Shown piece after piece: positions 15,744-24,456 of a stretch of DNA of 51,672 bases. The position numbers and the translations under genes were made by a program. Every line of letters begins with the position of its first letter. The first letter of the stretch is position 1. The stretch is taken from assembly GCA_002495065.1 (NCBI GenBank), contig DADT01000064.1, positions 1-51,672 of the forward strand. The letters run 5' to 3'. A model generated the notes under the pieces. It was not told the DNA's origin. It did not search any database and saw only the letters and a list, made by a program, of their open reading frames with translations. Source of the DNA: Methanoregula sp. UBA471. GTDB lineage: Archaea > Halobacteriota > Methanomicrobia > Methanomicrobiales > Methanospirillaceae.

Positions 15744-17462
15744 TTAATACTTTACCCGTTTCAGGGCATAGCCGTCGATCATGGTCAGCCTGTTTTCATG
15801 ACATAAGGTATGCACTCCGGTCAGGTTTTTATCCCACTGCGGCTCAATGAACGCGATTTCCCTTTCTGCGTAATCGTTTTTGGTCAGGGTAACGATTTCA
15901 TTGAGTTTTATCCCGTAGCCGTACCAGGGCTTGCAACACTGTGAAGGACGGTACAGGATACCATTTCGTTCCAGTATTTTACCTGCGGGCCGTGCTCCTT
16001 TGACATCTGAAATGATCGGGTTCATGGGATGAGGTTCCCAGCTGCCACCCAGCAGACTGTCTGAAGAGAACAGGTGTAATTCATTATCGACCGAAGTGCC
16101 GTCAGGTTCAGCAACATTTGCAAATAACCACCACGTGTTGTTGTGGAACAGGACTGTCGAATCGACCGCATCTATTGAATCGATCAGCGTGGCCCGGTGT
16201 TTCCATCCGGTGGGAAAATCTGTGCACTGGTACAGATTGATACTTCGTGCTTTCCGGGTTTCGGGGATCATGCAGAGTATGCCCTTGTCATTGAACACGT
16301 GGGGGTATGACAGGTGAAAAGGCTCTTCCAGGACTTTTACCGATTCGGAATAGTCCCCGGATTGATCCATCTCGATAAGAGAGATGTGCCCTTTTTTCGT
16401 CTTGTAAAGATATTCCTCAAAAAATATGTAGTACGTATCATCCCTGAAAAAAACATGAGGATCTGCCCAGAACCGGTCCCGGGGAGGAATGATTTTCCTG
16501 AAATGGCAGAAGGACGTCGAAATCTGGTCCCCGAGATCGTACATCAGCATCCACTGGTTCCGGAAAAAAAAGAACGGTAAAAAAAATGCACCCATGCGGT
16601 ACGAGAATCTGGTAAGCATCCTGATAAATTCAAAATTACCCGGATATTCGTATAACCGGTGATTATAAAAGGTGATATTTTTATTCTCCCTGTCAATTCT
16701 TGTAAAAAAAGCTTCCTCTCCTTCATCATGGAGGCGTTGTAATGTTCTTGGGACATACAGTGACGATTTCAGGAAACAGTCGTTATTGTTTCTGCTCACC
16801 AGAAAAGAATAGCAGGAGAGAAACGAGCGATACAGCACGATGCCGTTATCAGGATTATCGGTCAGGATCTGGAGCACTACTCCCCGCTCACCCGTTCTTT
16901 CGAACGTTTCCCGGAAACCCGGCGGGCCGCCCCGAAGAGAAGTGATGTCATCATGGTGATATGCCCATACGCCGTATTTCGCAGCCTTCAGGATATCTCC
17001 GGTGAGCATCCGGAATCCACGCTTGACCATTACGTCGAGCCTGAATTTTTTAATTTTTTCACTATCCTGTTCCCCGAACCGGTCAGAATGTTTATCCATT
17101 TCCGGTTTTATTTCAAGTACGGGAATATTCCTGAGAAGATCCCGGGCATCCATGGGGAGAAATGCTGGTTTTGGGCCGCTGACCCGATCTTCCAGTTTTG
17201 TATAGGCACGGTAAAAAAAGGTATCCGGCGCTGAGAGCATGGGATATGCGGATGATTTTTTTTCATCCCCGCCCTGATTCAGCACCACGAGTTCCAGGGA
17301 AGCATAATCTGACCTGATGACAGCCTCAAGCATCCGGTACTCCCATGCTTCGATGCGATAGGAATCCAGCATGACACCGACACGTAATTTTTCCGTATTT
17401 TTGAGAACAGATGGAGAATCGTCACTCTTTGTCACGAGTTGAGAACTCCTGGTATCAGCCAT
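15744..17462 (-). CDS. Formyltransferase-like domain fused to GINT1-like glycosyltransferase propeller domain
   Basis: 572 residues, soluble. The N-terminal part (about 25-230) resembles a formyltransferase fold. After a Rossmann-like start (RVGVMLDSYRIEAWEY), YHHDDITSLRGGPPGF (168-183) corresponds to the formyltransferase active-site region, though the usual Asn of N-x-H is absent. Residues about 320-572 match the five-bladed propeller of glucosamine inositolphosphorylceramide transferase-like proteins: RFWADPHVFF (330-339), FFEEYLY (347-353) and repeated W/F-x-D blades. Likely modifies a surface glycan, but substrate and activity are inferred. A TATA box at 17489-17498 puts transcription start a few bases before the ATG. 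Flanks the glycan locus. Confidence 0.75.
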   Translation of the reverse strand: MADTRSSQLVTKSDDSPSVLKNTEKLRVGVMLDSYRIEAWEYRMLEAVIRSDYASLELVVLNQGGDEKKSSAYPMLSAPDTFFYRAYTKLEDRVSGPKPAFLPMDARDLLRNIPVLEIKPEMDKHSDRFGEQDSEKIKKFRLDVMVKRGFRMLTGDILKAAKYGVWAYHHDDITSLRGGPPGFRETFERTGERGVVLQILTDNPDNGIVLYRSFLSCYSFLVSRNNNDCFLKSSLYVPRTLQRLHDEGEEAFFTRIDRENKNITFYNHRLYEYPGNFEFIRMLTRFSYRMGAFFLPFFFFRNQWMLMYDLGDQISTSFCHFRKIIPPRDRFWADPHVFFRDDTYYIFFEEYLYKTKKGHISLIEMDQSGDYSESVKVLEEPFHLSYPHVFNDKGILCMIPETRKARSINLYQCTDFPTGWKHRATLIDSIDAVDSTVLFHNNTWWLFANVAEPDGTSVDNELHLFSSDSLLGGSWEPHPMNPIISDVKGARPAGKILERNGILYRPSQCCKPWYGYGIKLNEIVTLTKNDYAEREIAFIEPQWDKNLTGVHTLCHENRLTMIDGYALKRVKY

Positions 17463-17488
17463 GGGAATATCTAATCTATTAATCCAAA

Positions 17489-17498
17489 TATTTTTATA
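17489..17498 (-). promoter_or_regulatory. TATA box of the GINT1-like gene
   Basis: TATAAAAATA on the minus strand, preceded by a purine-rich BRE-like GAAACG; centred about 32 bases before the ATG at 17462, giving a very short leader. Confidence 0.6.
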
Positions 17499-17700
17499 CG
17501 TTTCGAATTCGCTGAAGTGAACCTTGATGATTCCGGGAATGATATGCTATTATTTCAGACAACAAACGGGTAATTCCGCGTTTTCGGGAGGATGTGCTGC
17601 AGGTATCGATAAAATCCGGACACACATGCCGGAATCAGTCGATGCCAGTCTCCAGACGAGAACTCCTGTCAATTTCCAAAAAAAAGTCTTTTTTCGATCT

Positions 17701-17750
17701 GAAAACGTCCCGGGGGGTTTTGCTCCCGCCACCGGTGCAGCCCTGCGTCC
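17701..17750 (-). repeat. Dispersed repeat family R, copy 5 (short)
   Basis: Minus strand reads GGCTGCACCGGTGGCGGGAG then AAAACCCCCCGGGACG, matching the 3' half of the R family. Confidence 0.5.
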
Positions 17751-17940
17751 TCTCTTTGATGCGAACCCTTTTTAATCGGGGTCACCTAGATATCAGGAAA
17801 CGAAATGATCGCGGTTCAGTCGTATGGGTATCAGGGCCGGTTTTTTGCGGGAGAAAAAACACCAGAATCCTCCGGGAAACGATATCTGCAGGTTTGCCCG
17901 GGAGCGGTACTGACGTGAGCGGTATCAGGTTTTTTACACG

Positions 17941-18930
17941 GTGATCCTCTTGGCTGATGAACCACAGACGGAAAAGATTGCTGTTGCCCCGGCTGCAAAG
18001 GTGTTCCCGGTTGACCTTGCATTAGCAGGAGTCTGGCTTGCAGCCGCTCTCCTGTCACTCTACCTCCCTGTCCTGAATGAAACACCGATCGGTCCTTTCC
18101 TCGCCCTGCCGGGAATTCTTGTTCTTCCGGGATACTGCTTTATTGCTGCACTCTTTCCCAGGGATGGCGACATCGATCTCGCCGAGCGGATCGCACTCTC
18201 GGTCGGACTTTCCCTCGCACTTGTCCCCCTCATTGCTCTTTTTTTGAATTTTACCCCGTTTGGGATCCGCCTGGACCCGGTCCTGGCAGCAGTAACGATA
18301 GTTGCCGTGGCGATGATCCTGGTCGCCTGGTACCGGAGATCCCTCCTCCCGGTTGAAAAGCAGTTTGTATTTCCCTTTGGTGAGATTGGCCGATCCCTTC
18401 AGGACGCGGTTTTTCCCAAGGGAGGAGGCAGGTTCGACCGTCCCGTCCAGCTCGTCCTGACCGCAGCATTCATCCTGGCGATTCTGATCATGGTCTCCAT
18501 GATTGCCGTTCCCCGTGACGGAGAGCGGTTTACGGAATTTTTTATCCTGGGAGAAAAACGGACCGCCGATTATCCTGACCGGATCAATGTCGGACAGACC
18601 TATCCGCTGTTCGTCGGTGTTGGAAACCATGAACAGCAGGATGCGGACTATACCATTGAGACCTGGATGGTACGCAGGGAATACGATAACGCCACAAATA
18701 CCTCCCGTCTCATCGCAATGGATCCCGGCGACCGCCTTGCGTTCACCCTTGCACACAATGAGACATTTGTTATCCCCTATAACCTGTCAGTCCAGAGACC
18801 CACCTACAACCGGGTGGAGTTCCTGTTGTTCAAAGACCGTCCCCCGGGCGCAGATATCGCCGGGGATGATCGGATCAGGATGAGTTACCGGAATGTCAAC
18901 CTGTGGATCAGGCATGAAGAAGTCAATTGA
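17941..18930 (+). CDS. DUF1616-family membrane protein
   Basis: 329 residues from a GTG start. About four to five membrane helices lie in the first 190 residues, with the family-typical short turn PGILVLPGY between helices. An exported domain follows (about 195-320) with a beta-rich pattern (Y-x-L-F-V-G-V-x-N-H-E) like small receptor or chaperone-like domains. DUF1616 proteins are common in archaeal surface-glycan clusters, but no activity is known to me. Immediately upstream of wecB, 119 bases away and codirectional, so probably part of the same glycan locus. A weak CAGG before the start makes the exact first codon uncertain. Confidence 0.75.
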   Translation: MILLADEPQTEKIAVAPAAKVFPVDLALAGVWLAAALLSLYLPVLNETPIGPFLALPGILVLPGYCFIAALFPRDGDIDLAERIALSVGLSLALVPLIALFLNFTPFGIRLDPVLAAVTIVAVAMILVAWYRRSLLPVEKQFVFPFGEIGRSLQDAVFPKGGGRFDRPVQLVLTAAFILAILIMVSMIAVPRDGERFTEFFILGEKRTADYPDRINVGQTYPLFVGVGNHEQQDADYTIETWMVRREYDNATNTSRLIAMDPGDRLAFTLAHNETFVIPYNLSVQRPTYNRVEFLLFKDRPPGADIAGDDRIRMSYRNVNLWIRHEEVN

Positions 18931-19049
18931 ATGTGCATCGCAAACAATAACGTACTTCGGGGTACAATGGTATGACACACCGGGCCCGATCCGGGCAGAG
19001 GAATTAAAAAGGAAGGCACAGTGATGGTTATGATTTCCCAGGGGTTCAC

Positions 19050-20129
19050 ATGATTCTTATCGTCCTCGGTACACGCCCGGAAATTATCAAGATGTCTCCG
19101 GTGATCCGTGCATGTTCAGATAACGGTCTTGAATATTCCGTGCTGCATACCGGGCAGCATTATTCCTATGCCATGGACAAGATCTTCTTCGAACAGCTTG
19201 ACCTCGCCTTCCCGACCTTCAATCTCGATGTCGGATCCGGGACCCACGGTGCCCAGACTGCAGCAATTCTTGCAGGAGTTGAGAAGATACTCCTCAAACA
19301 CCCCCCGGGCATCGTCCTTGTCCAGGGAGACACCAATACCGTCTGCGCAGGAGCTCTTGCCGCAGCAAAGCTGCATATTCCGGTCGGGCACGTCGAGGCC
19401 GGGTTACGGAGTTTCGACCGCAGCATGCCCGAAGAGATCAACCGTATCGTTGCCGATCACATCTCAGACCAGTTATTTGCCCCCACAGAAATTTCACGTC
19501 AGAACCTGCTCCATGAGGGGATTGCTGCAGAAAAAATTACCGTAACCGGTAATACCGTTGTTGATGCCGTCCGGCAGAACATCCGGATCGGGCACCAGAA
19601 AGTGCACCCTCTTGAAAATCTCGGTCTGACACCGGGAGGATATTTCCTGGTAACCGCACACCGGGCAGAAAACGTTGATGATGCCGTCCGTCTTGGTGAG
19701 ATACTGAAAGGTCTCAGGACCGTCTCGGACCATTTCGGACTTCCGGTGGTCTTTCCCATGCACCCCAGGACACAGAAAATGGTGCATGAGTTCTCGCTCT
19801 CGACCGACGGGATACGGGTGATTGATCCCGTCGGGTACCTTGAATTTCTCGTCCTGGAATCAAAGGCTGCCCTTATCCTGACCGATTCGGGTGGAGTTCA
19901 GGAGGAGAGCTGCGTCCTCTCGGTGCCGTGCGTGACGCTCCGTGAGAATACCGAGCGGCCGGAGACCATAGATACCGGGTCCAATATCCTTGCCGGCACC
20001 GATCCGGAAAAAATGCTGGCAGCGGCAAAACAGATGATCGACCGCCCCCGGTCCTGGAACAACCCGTTCGGGAGCGGTGATGCCGCCCGCCGCATCATCG
20101 ATGTGTGCAAAAAAACGGGAACCCTGTAA
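19050..20129 (+). CDS. wecB: UDP-N-acetylglucosamine 2-epimerase (non-hydrolysing)
   Basis: Interconverts UDP-GlcNAc and UDP-ManNAc in the cytosol, supplying ManNAc or, after oxidation, ManNAc uronate for surface glycans. 359 residues, family length. Signatures: GTRPEIIK (7-14), HTGQHYSYAMD (33-43), QGDTNT (92-97), GHVEAGLRS (113-121), PEEINR (127-132) and DSGGVQEE near residue 280. All catalytic acidic and His residues I can place are present. The dehydrogenase at 39783 could act on its product. Followed by a 392-base gap, so the next genes have their own promoter. Confidence 0.93.
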   Translation: MILIVLGTRPEIIKMSPVIRACSDNGLEYSVLHTGQHYSYAMDKIFFEQLDLAFPTFNLDVGSGTHGAQTAAILAGVEKILLKHPPGIVLVQGDTNTVCAGALAAAKLHIPVGHVEAGLRSFDRSMPEEINRIVADHISDQLFAPTEISRQNLLHEGIAAEKITVTGNTVVDAVRQNIRIGHQKVHPLENLGLTPGGYFLVTAHRAENVDDAVRLGEILKGLRTVSDHFGLPVVFPMHPRTQKMVHEFSLSTDGIRVIDPVGYLEFLVLESKAALILTDSGGVQEESCVLSVPCVTLRENTERPETIDTGSNILAGTDPEKMLAAAKQMIDRPRSWNNPFGSGDAARRIIDVCKKTGTL

Positions 20130-20424
20130 CAACGGTGATTACGGAATCCCGGGAAAACGGTACGGGTATCCGTGCATCCCGCACCATCCCGTTTCTTACG
20201 GATCCGGCCAGGACTTTTCTCTGCAATGCATCCGCGATGCCTGTCCGGTCCCGGAACCAGCCATGATCAAAAAAGTACCCGGATCATCTGCCTGTCACGG
20301 CCCACGGGCATGTGGGTGCATTATCATGAGCGTGTCAATCGTGATCTGCATCGAACATAATAGTGCCATGCAGCACTGCTTTGCCAGTCTTTAATAGTGA
20401 TAAGGGGATAAATACCTGCATTAA

Positions 20425-20445
20425 CTCATGAATACTGGTCATGAG
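20425..20445. promoter_or_regulatory. Inverted repeat near predicted transcription start (possible operator)
   Basis: CTCATGA-7-TCATGAG, a perfect 7-bp palindrome about 20 bases after the TATA-like element, so it would overlap the transcription start. Confidence 0.4.
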
Positions 20446-20470
20446 AAAATGACAAAAATTAATTATCAGT

Positions 20471-20485
20471 TACCGTAAAACGGTA
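20471..20485. promoter_or_regulatory. Second inverted repeat in the leader
   Basis: TACCGT-AAA-ACGGTA, a perfect 6-bp inverted repeat about 37 bases before the ATG; could be an RNA hairpin or a second operator. Confidence 0.35.
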
Positions 20486-20521
20486 CCAGACCTTTCCCTT
20501 CAGTACATCAGTCTGATCTCT

Positions 20522-21529
20522 ATGAACTCGACAGAATCAACGGAAACCATGCAGGGCAGCACCTTCAGTGATACCGGCCCGGTTCCATCCTTTACTCCTC
20601 ACATGATCGAGGTTACGACCGATGATATCGGACTCAATCTTTTCAAAGGTCTTTATGCCGTCCTGCCTGCATACAATGAAGAACTGGTCATCGGTTCCAT
20701 TATCCTTCGCACACGGCAGTATGTTGACCGGGTGATCGTCGTTGATGACGGGTCTTCGGATCGCACGGCAGAAGTCGCACGGCTGGCAGGTGCTGATGTC
20801 GTCAGGCTTGAGCATAATACCGGAAAAGCCTATGCCCTTCTCCTTGGCCTGCGGCGTGCGCTGGAAACCGGCTGCACCCTTGCGGTGATGCTCGACGCGG
20901 ACGGCCAGCATGAACCCAGTGAGATCCAGAGGGTTGCAGGACTGGTCAGCATTGGCAAGGCAGACCTTGTCATCGGGTCCCGTTTTCTTGATGTGAACAA
21001 GGGAATTCCCATCTACCGCCAGTTCGGGCAGAAAACACTGGACCTCTTTACCAATATCGGTTCAAAGACCAAAATTACCGATTCACAATCGGGATTCCGG
21101 GCACTTTCCCGGCAGGCACTGGGCAATCTGGACTTCAAATCCGACGGCTACAATGTTGAATCGGACATGATTGCCCACTTCTCTGAGTTAGGGCTCCCGA
21201 TTATGGAAGTCCCGATCACCGTGAATTACAATGTACCGAATAAACACAAAAAGAACCCGGTCACCCACGGAGTGGGCGTCCTCACCCGGGTAATCGACAT
21301 GATCTTTTACCGGAGACCCCTCATCATGTTCGGGATCCCGGGATTCATTTTCGTTGCTATCGGTCTTCTTGCAGGTTCCCTGGCCTTCTCCGACTATTAT
21401 GCCACATCACGATTCTCCTTTGGCATATCCATGGTGAGCATGCTGGGCCTGGTCATGGGAATGCTTTTGATCATTGCAGGACTCCTGCTGAATACACTCC
21501 TGATGATTGTGAAAGAACGCAAGGTGTAA
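20522..21529 (+). CDS. Family 2 glycosyltransferase, membrane-anchored (polyprenol-phosphate sugar synthase type)
   Basis: 335 residues. A GT2 domain spans about 43-250: VLPAYNEE (47-54), VVDDGSSDRT (73-82), the acidic DADGQHEP (125-132) and a GSRFL segment. Two C-terminal membrane helices (about 270-295 and 300-328) follow. This is the plan of dolichol-phosphate mannose synthase relatives, which load a sugar onto a lipid carrier at the cytosolic face. The first 40 residues are not conserved-looking, so the true start could be a later ATG (codon 10 or 28). Heads a codirectional run with the three epimerases that follow. Confidence 0.88.
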   Translation: MNSTESTETMQGSTFSDTGPVPSFTPHMIEVTTDDIGLNLFKGLYAVLPAYNEELVIGSIILRTRQYVDRVIVVDDGSSDRTAEVARLAGADVVRLEHNTGKAYALLLGLRRALETGCTLAVMLDADGQHEPSEIQRVAGLVSIGKADLVIGSRFLDVNKGIPIYRQFGQKTLDLFTNIGSKTKITDSQSGFRALSRQALGNLDFKSDGYNVESDMIAHFSELGLPIMEVPITVNYNVPNKHKKNPVTHGVGVLTRVIDMIFYRRPLIMFGIPGFIFVAIGLLAGSLAFSDYYATSRFSFGISMVSMLGLVMGMLLIIAGLLLNTLLMIVKERKV

Positions 21530-21553
21530 AAAATACCATTAAGGTTGGATCCT

Positions 21554-22495
21554 ATGAAATCAAAGAAAATTCTGGTAACCGGCGGTGCAGGATTTATCGG
21601 CACAAACCTGGTGAATGAGCTGCGGAACAGGGGACACGACGTCCTTGCCCTTGACCTGTACAACACGGAACGTGACCATTATATCCGTGCAGATGTCCGT
21701 AATTTCCGACAGGTCGAACGTGTTTTTGAGAAGTCCCGGTTCGATTATGTCTATCACCTCGCTGCCGAGTATGGCAGGTGGAATGGTGAAGATTATTACG
21801 AGAACCTCTGGCAGACGAATGTGGTCGGAACAAAACACATGCTCCGGCTCCAGGAAAAACTCAAATTCCGGATGATATTTTTTTCCAGTGCCGAGGTGTA
21901 TGGAGATTATGACGGGATCATGTCAGAAGACGTGATGGTGAATAATCCCATCAGGGACACGTACCAGATGAATGATTACGCCATAACCAAATGGGCCGGG
22001 GAACTCATGTGCCTGAATTCTGCCAAGATGTTCGGGACTGAGACGGTAAGGGTCCGTCCCGTCAACTGTTACGGCCCCCATGAACATTACAACCCCTACC
22101 GTGGATTCATCCCGAAATTCATCTACCATGCACTGTATGATAAGCCCTACACGGTATTCAGGGGTCACAAGAGGATTATCGATTTTGTTGAAGATTCCTG
22201 CCGGACCTGGGCAAATATCGCTGACAATTTCATTCCCGGGGAGGTCTATAATGTGGGCGGGAGACCTGAATGGGAGATGGAAATCAAGGACTACTCGGAT
22301 CTCATCCTCAAAGAAGTCGGAAGGGATGACTCCCGCGTGACGTATGAAGAGGCAGAACCTTTCACCACGAAGGTAAAAACCATGGATTTCTCAAAGGCGG
22401 TCAGGGACCTTCGCCACGACCCAAAGGTATCTCCTGAGAAAGGGATCAAACGGACCGTGGAATGGATGAAATGGCTGTACCGTATACAGGAGTGA
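21554..22495 (+). CDS. NAD-dependent nucleotide-sugar epimerase/dehydratase
   Basis: Extended short-chain dehydrogenase, 313 residues, cytosolic. The N-terminal Rossmann motif GGAGFIG is near residues 10-16, followed by the D-L-Y acidic turn, YHLAAEYG, and SS-x-EVYG. YAITK carries the catalytic Tyr and Lys, and RPVNCYGPHEHYNPYRG forms the substrate loop. The exact sugar conversion cannot be told. The ATG at 21554 is used; an upstream TTG (21545) adds only three residues. Sits 24 bases after the GT2 gene and 6 before the next epimerase, clearly one operon. Confidence 0.88.
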   Translation: MKSKKILVTGGAGFIGTNLVNELRNRGHDVLALDLYNTERDHYIRADVRNFRQVERVFEKSRFDYVYHLAAEYGRWNGEDYYENLWQTNVVGTKHMLRLQEKLKFRMIFFSSAEVYGDYDGIMSEDVMVNNPIRDTYQMNDYAITKWAGELMCLNSAKMFGTETVRVRPVNCYGPHEHYNPYRGFIPKFIYHALYDKPYTVFRGHKRIIDFVEDSCRTWANIADNFIPGEVYNVGGRPEWEMEIKDYSDLILKEVGRDDSRVTYEEAEPFTTKVKTMDFSKAVRDLRHDPKVSPEKGIKRTVEWMKWLYRIQE

Positions 22496-22501
22496 TGTGT
22501 C

Positions 22502-23500
22502 ATGAATGAGGTGCAGGAAGGATTCAGAAACAAGACCGTGCTGGTAACAGGCGGGGCAGGAGCGATCGGGGGAAATCTTGTCAGGGCTCTGGACAGTTTC
22601 GATACAAAAAAGATCATTATCCTTGACAACCTGTCCTCCTCGTACGAATGGAATATCCCGCAGAGTCCGAAGATCCAGTTCATCCGGGGGGATATCCTGA
22701 ATGATGAAAACCTGAAATGGGCCTTCAAATCAAAACCGGATATCGTGTATCACCTCGCCGCCCACTTCGCCAACCAGAACTCGGTAGATAACCCCGAAAA
22801 AGACCTGATGGTGAACGGGATCGGGATCTTAAAGGTGCTGCAGTACGCACAACTGGTGAATGTGGAGAGGTTTGTCTATTCTTCTTCCGGGTGCGGGGTG
22901 TACGGTCTTGATTCAAAGATGCCGTTTGAGGAGCACGACATCTCCATCCACCTCCATACCCCGTACCAGGTCACCAAGCTGCTCGGGGAGCTCTATACCA
23001 ATTATTTCAACAATCTCTACACCCTGCCCACGGTGAATGCACGGTTCTTCAATTCCTTTGGACCCGGTGAGGTGCCGGGCAAGTACCGGAATGTCATCCC
23101 GAATTTCTTTTACTGGGCGATGAAAGGGCTGCCTCTCCCCATCACCGGTGACGGGACAGAGACCCGGGACTGGACCTATGTGGGAGATATTGTCAACGGG
23201 CTCCTTGCCATGGGTATCCGGGAAGAAGCCATCGGCGAGGCATTCAATCTCGGCGCCAGCAGGGAGCAGCGTGTCATCGATATGGCAAAGAGGGTGAACA
23301 AGCTCACCGGGAACAAGGCCGGGATCGTCTACCGGGAACGCCGGGACTGGGATGTCAAAACGCGGCTCCTCTCCTGTATCACCAAGGCGGAAAACAAACT
23401 CGGGTACAGTCCGGAGATGAAATTTGAGGACGGTCTCAAAGAAACCCACCGCTGGTTTGTCAGGAATAAGGATATGATTGAGAAGAGTGCGGAGTTTTAA
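22502..23500 (+). CDS. NAD-dependent nucleotide-sugar epimerase/dehydratase
   Basis: 332 residues. Extended SDR with GGAGAIGGN near 17-25, the DNLSS acidic turn (binding NAD), YHLAAHFAN, SS-x-CGVYG, and YQVTK as catalytic Tyr/Lys. The substrate loop is NSFGPGEVPGKYRNVIPNF, and TYVGD is near the C-terminal third. Similar to GalE/UDP-glucuronate 4-epimerase-type enzymes, but the substrate is not determinable. Ribosome site AGGAGTGAT overlaps the previous stop, and the gap is only 6 bases. Confidence 0.88.
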   Translation: MNEVQEGFRNKTVLVTGGAGAIGGNLVRALDSFDTKKIIILDNLSSSYEWNIPQSPKIQFIRGDILNDENLKWAFKSKPDIVYHLAAHFANQNSVDNPEKDLMVNGIGILKVLQYAQLVNVERFVYSSSGCGVYGLDSKMPFEEHDISIHLHTPYQVTKLLGELYTNYFNNLYTLPTVNARFFNSFGPGEVPGKYRNVIPNFFYWAMKGLPLPITGDGTETRDWTYVGDIVNGLLAMGIREEAIGEAFNLGASREQRVIDMAKRVNKLTGNKAGIVYRERRDWDVKTRLLSCITKAENKLGYSPEMKFEDGLKETHRWFVRNKDMIEKSAEF

Positions 23501-23538
23501 CACTCCGGTAAAAAAAATAACGGCGTGAGGGATCGGGA

Positions 23539-24456
23539 ATGAAAAACTCTAAGATTATACTACCGGGCGGGGCGGGATTTGTCGGAAGGAACCTGGTAAA
23601 ATTTCTGGCAGGGGTCCTTCCTGCAGAAAACATCACCGTGATCGACAAGAGTGCTGACCACCTGCAGATGGTGAAGAAGTACGGGGTAAAAACGGTGGAG
23701 GCGGACCTGTCGGAAAAGGGTGCCTGGTACGATCTGTTTTCCGGGCAGGATGTAATCATCCATCTTGCAGCACAGATATCCTCACTCCATGATGAGGATT
23801 TTCAGAAGAACAATGTCCGGGCAACGGAACATATCCTCGAGGCTGCCAAAAGTGCGGGTATTTCAAAAATAATCTTTTTCAGTTCTGCCGCAGTGCTTTC
23901 TGTCAGAAAAGATCCGTATGCTGATACAAAGTTACAGGCTCAGGAACTTGTCAGGCAGAGCGGACTGACCTATTGCATTATACAGCCATCGCTGATGTAC
24001 GGCCCGACCGATGACAAGAATATCGGGTACCTGATCAATTTTGCAAAAAAAATGCCCGTGTTCCCTATCCCCGGGCATGGCAGGTGGCCACGACAGCCCC
24101 TATATATTGACGATATCTGCCGCATGATACTTCATTTTCTCAACGAATTTCCGGAAAACAAAGTATATTCGATCAATGGAAAGGTCATATTTTATAAAGA
24201 TATGATAAACACCGTGTTCCGCGAACTTGGCGGTTTCAACATGAGCGTGTCTCTCCCGATCCCGGTATTCAAATTTCTCATGGTCACGTACCAGAAATTA
24301 ATCGGAAATCAGCAGTTTACCTCGGATCAGGTGGACTCCCTCGCCTCATGTGATGTATTTCCGGAATATCCGTGGTGGGATGAATTTCATATACCCGTCA
24401 CATCATTTGGTGAGGGGGTCCGGCTGATGCTGCAGGAAGGAAAAACCGAATCATGA
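23539..24456 (+). CDS. NAD(P)-binding SDR protein of the nucleotide-sugar epimerase type
   Basis: 305 residues. Rossmann start LPGGAGFVGRN (8-18), DKS acidic turn, IHLAAQ, FFSSAAVLS and a shortened catalytic block YADTK (Tyr/Lys). It lacks the usual VYG after the serine pair, replaced by V-L-S. The later QPSLMYGPTDD segment and the PLYIDDICR motif are typical of the family. The 3' end overlaps the following glycosyltransferase by 4 bases (ATGA), so the two are coupled. Third SDR in a row; probably sequential steps on one sugar nucleotide or on a lipid-linked sugar. Confidence 0.82.
   Translation: MKNSKIILPGGAGFVGRNLVKFLAGVLPAENITVIDKSADHLQMVKKYGVKTVEADLSEKGAWYDLFSGQDVIIHLAAQISSLHDEDFQKNNVRATEHILEAAKSAGISKIIFFSSAAVLSVRKDPYADTKLQAQELVRQSGLTYCIIQPSLMYGPTDDKNIGYLINFAKKMPVFPIPGHGRWPRQPLYIDDICRMILHFLNEFPENKVYSINGKVIFYKDMINTVFRELGGFNMSVSLPIPVFKFLMVTYQKLIGNQQFTSDQVDSLASCDVFPEYPWWDEFHIPVTSFGEGVRLMLQEGKTES

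Larger units (their letters stand above)
17463..17940. other. Gap between divergent genes with one R-family repeat
   Basis: 478 bases. Apart from the promoter at 17489 and R5 (17701-17750), no gene is supported; short frames here have no ribosome sites. Confidence 0.4.
20130..20521. other. Leader region of the GT2/epimerase run
   Basis: No gene seen. Near its end are a TATA-like GATAAATACC (about 20407-20416) and two perfect inverted repeats, listed separately, before the ATG at 20522. Confidence 0.45.
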
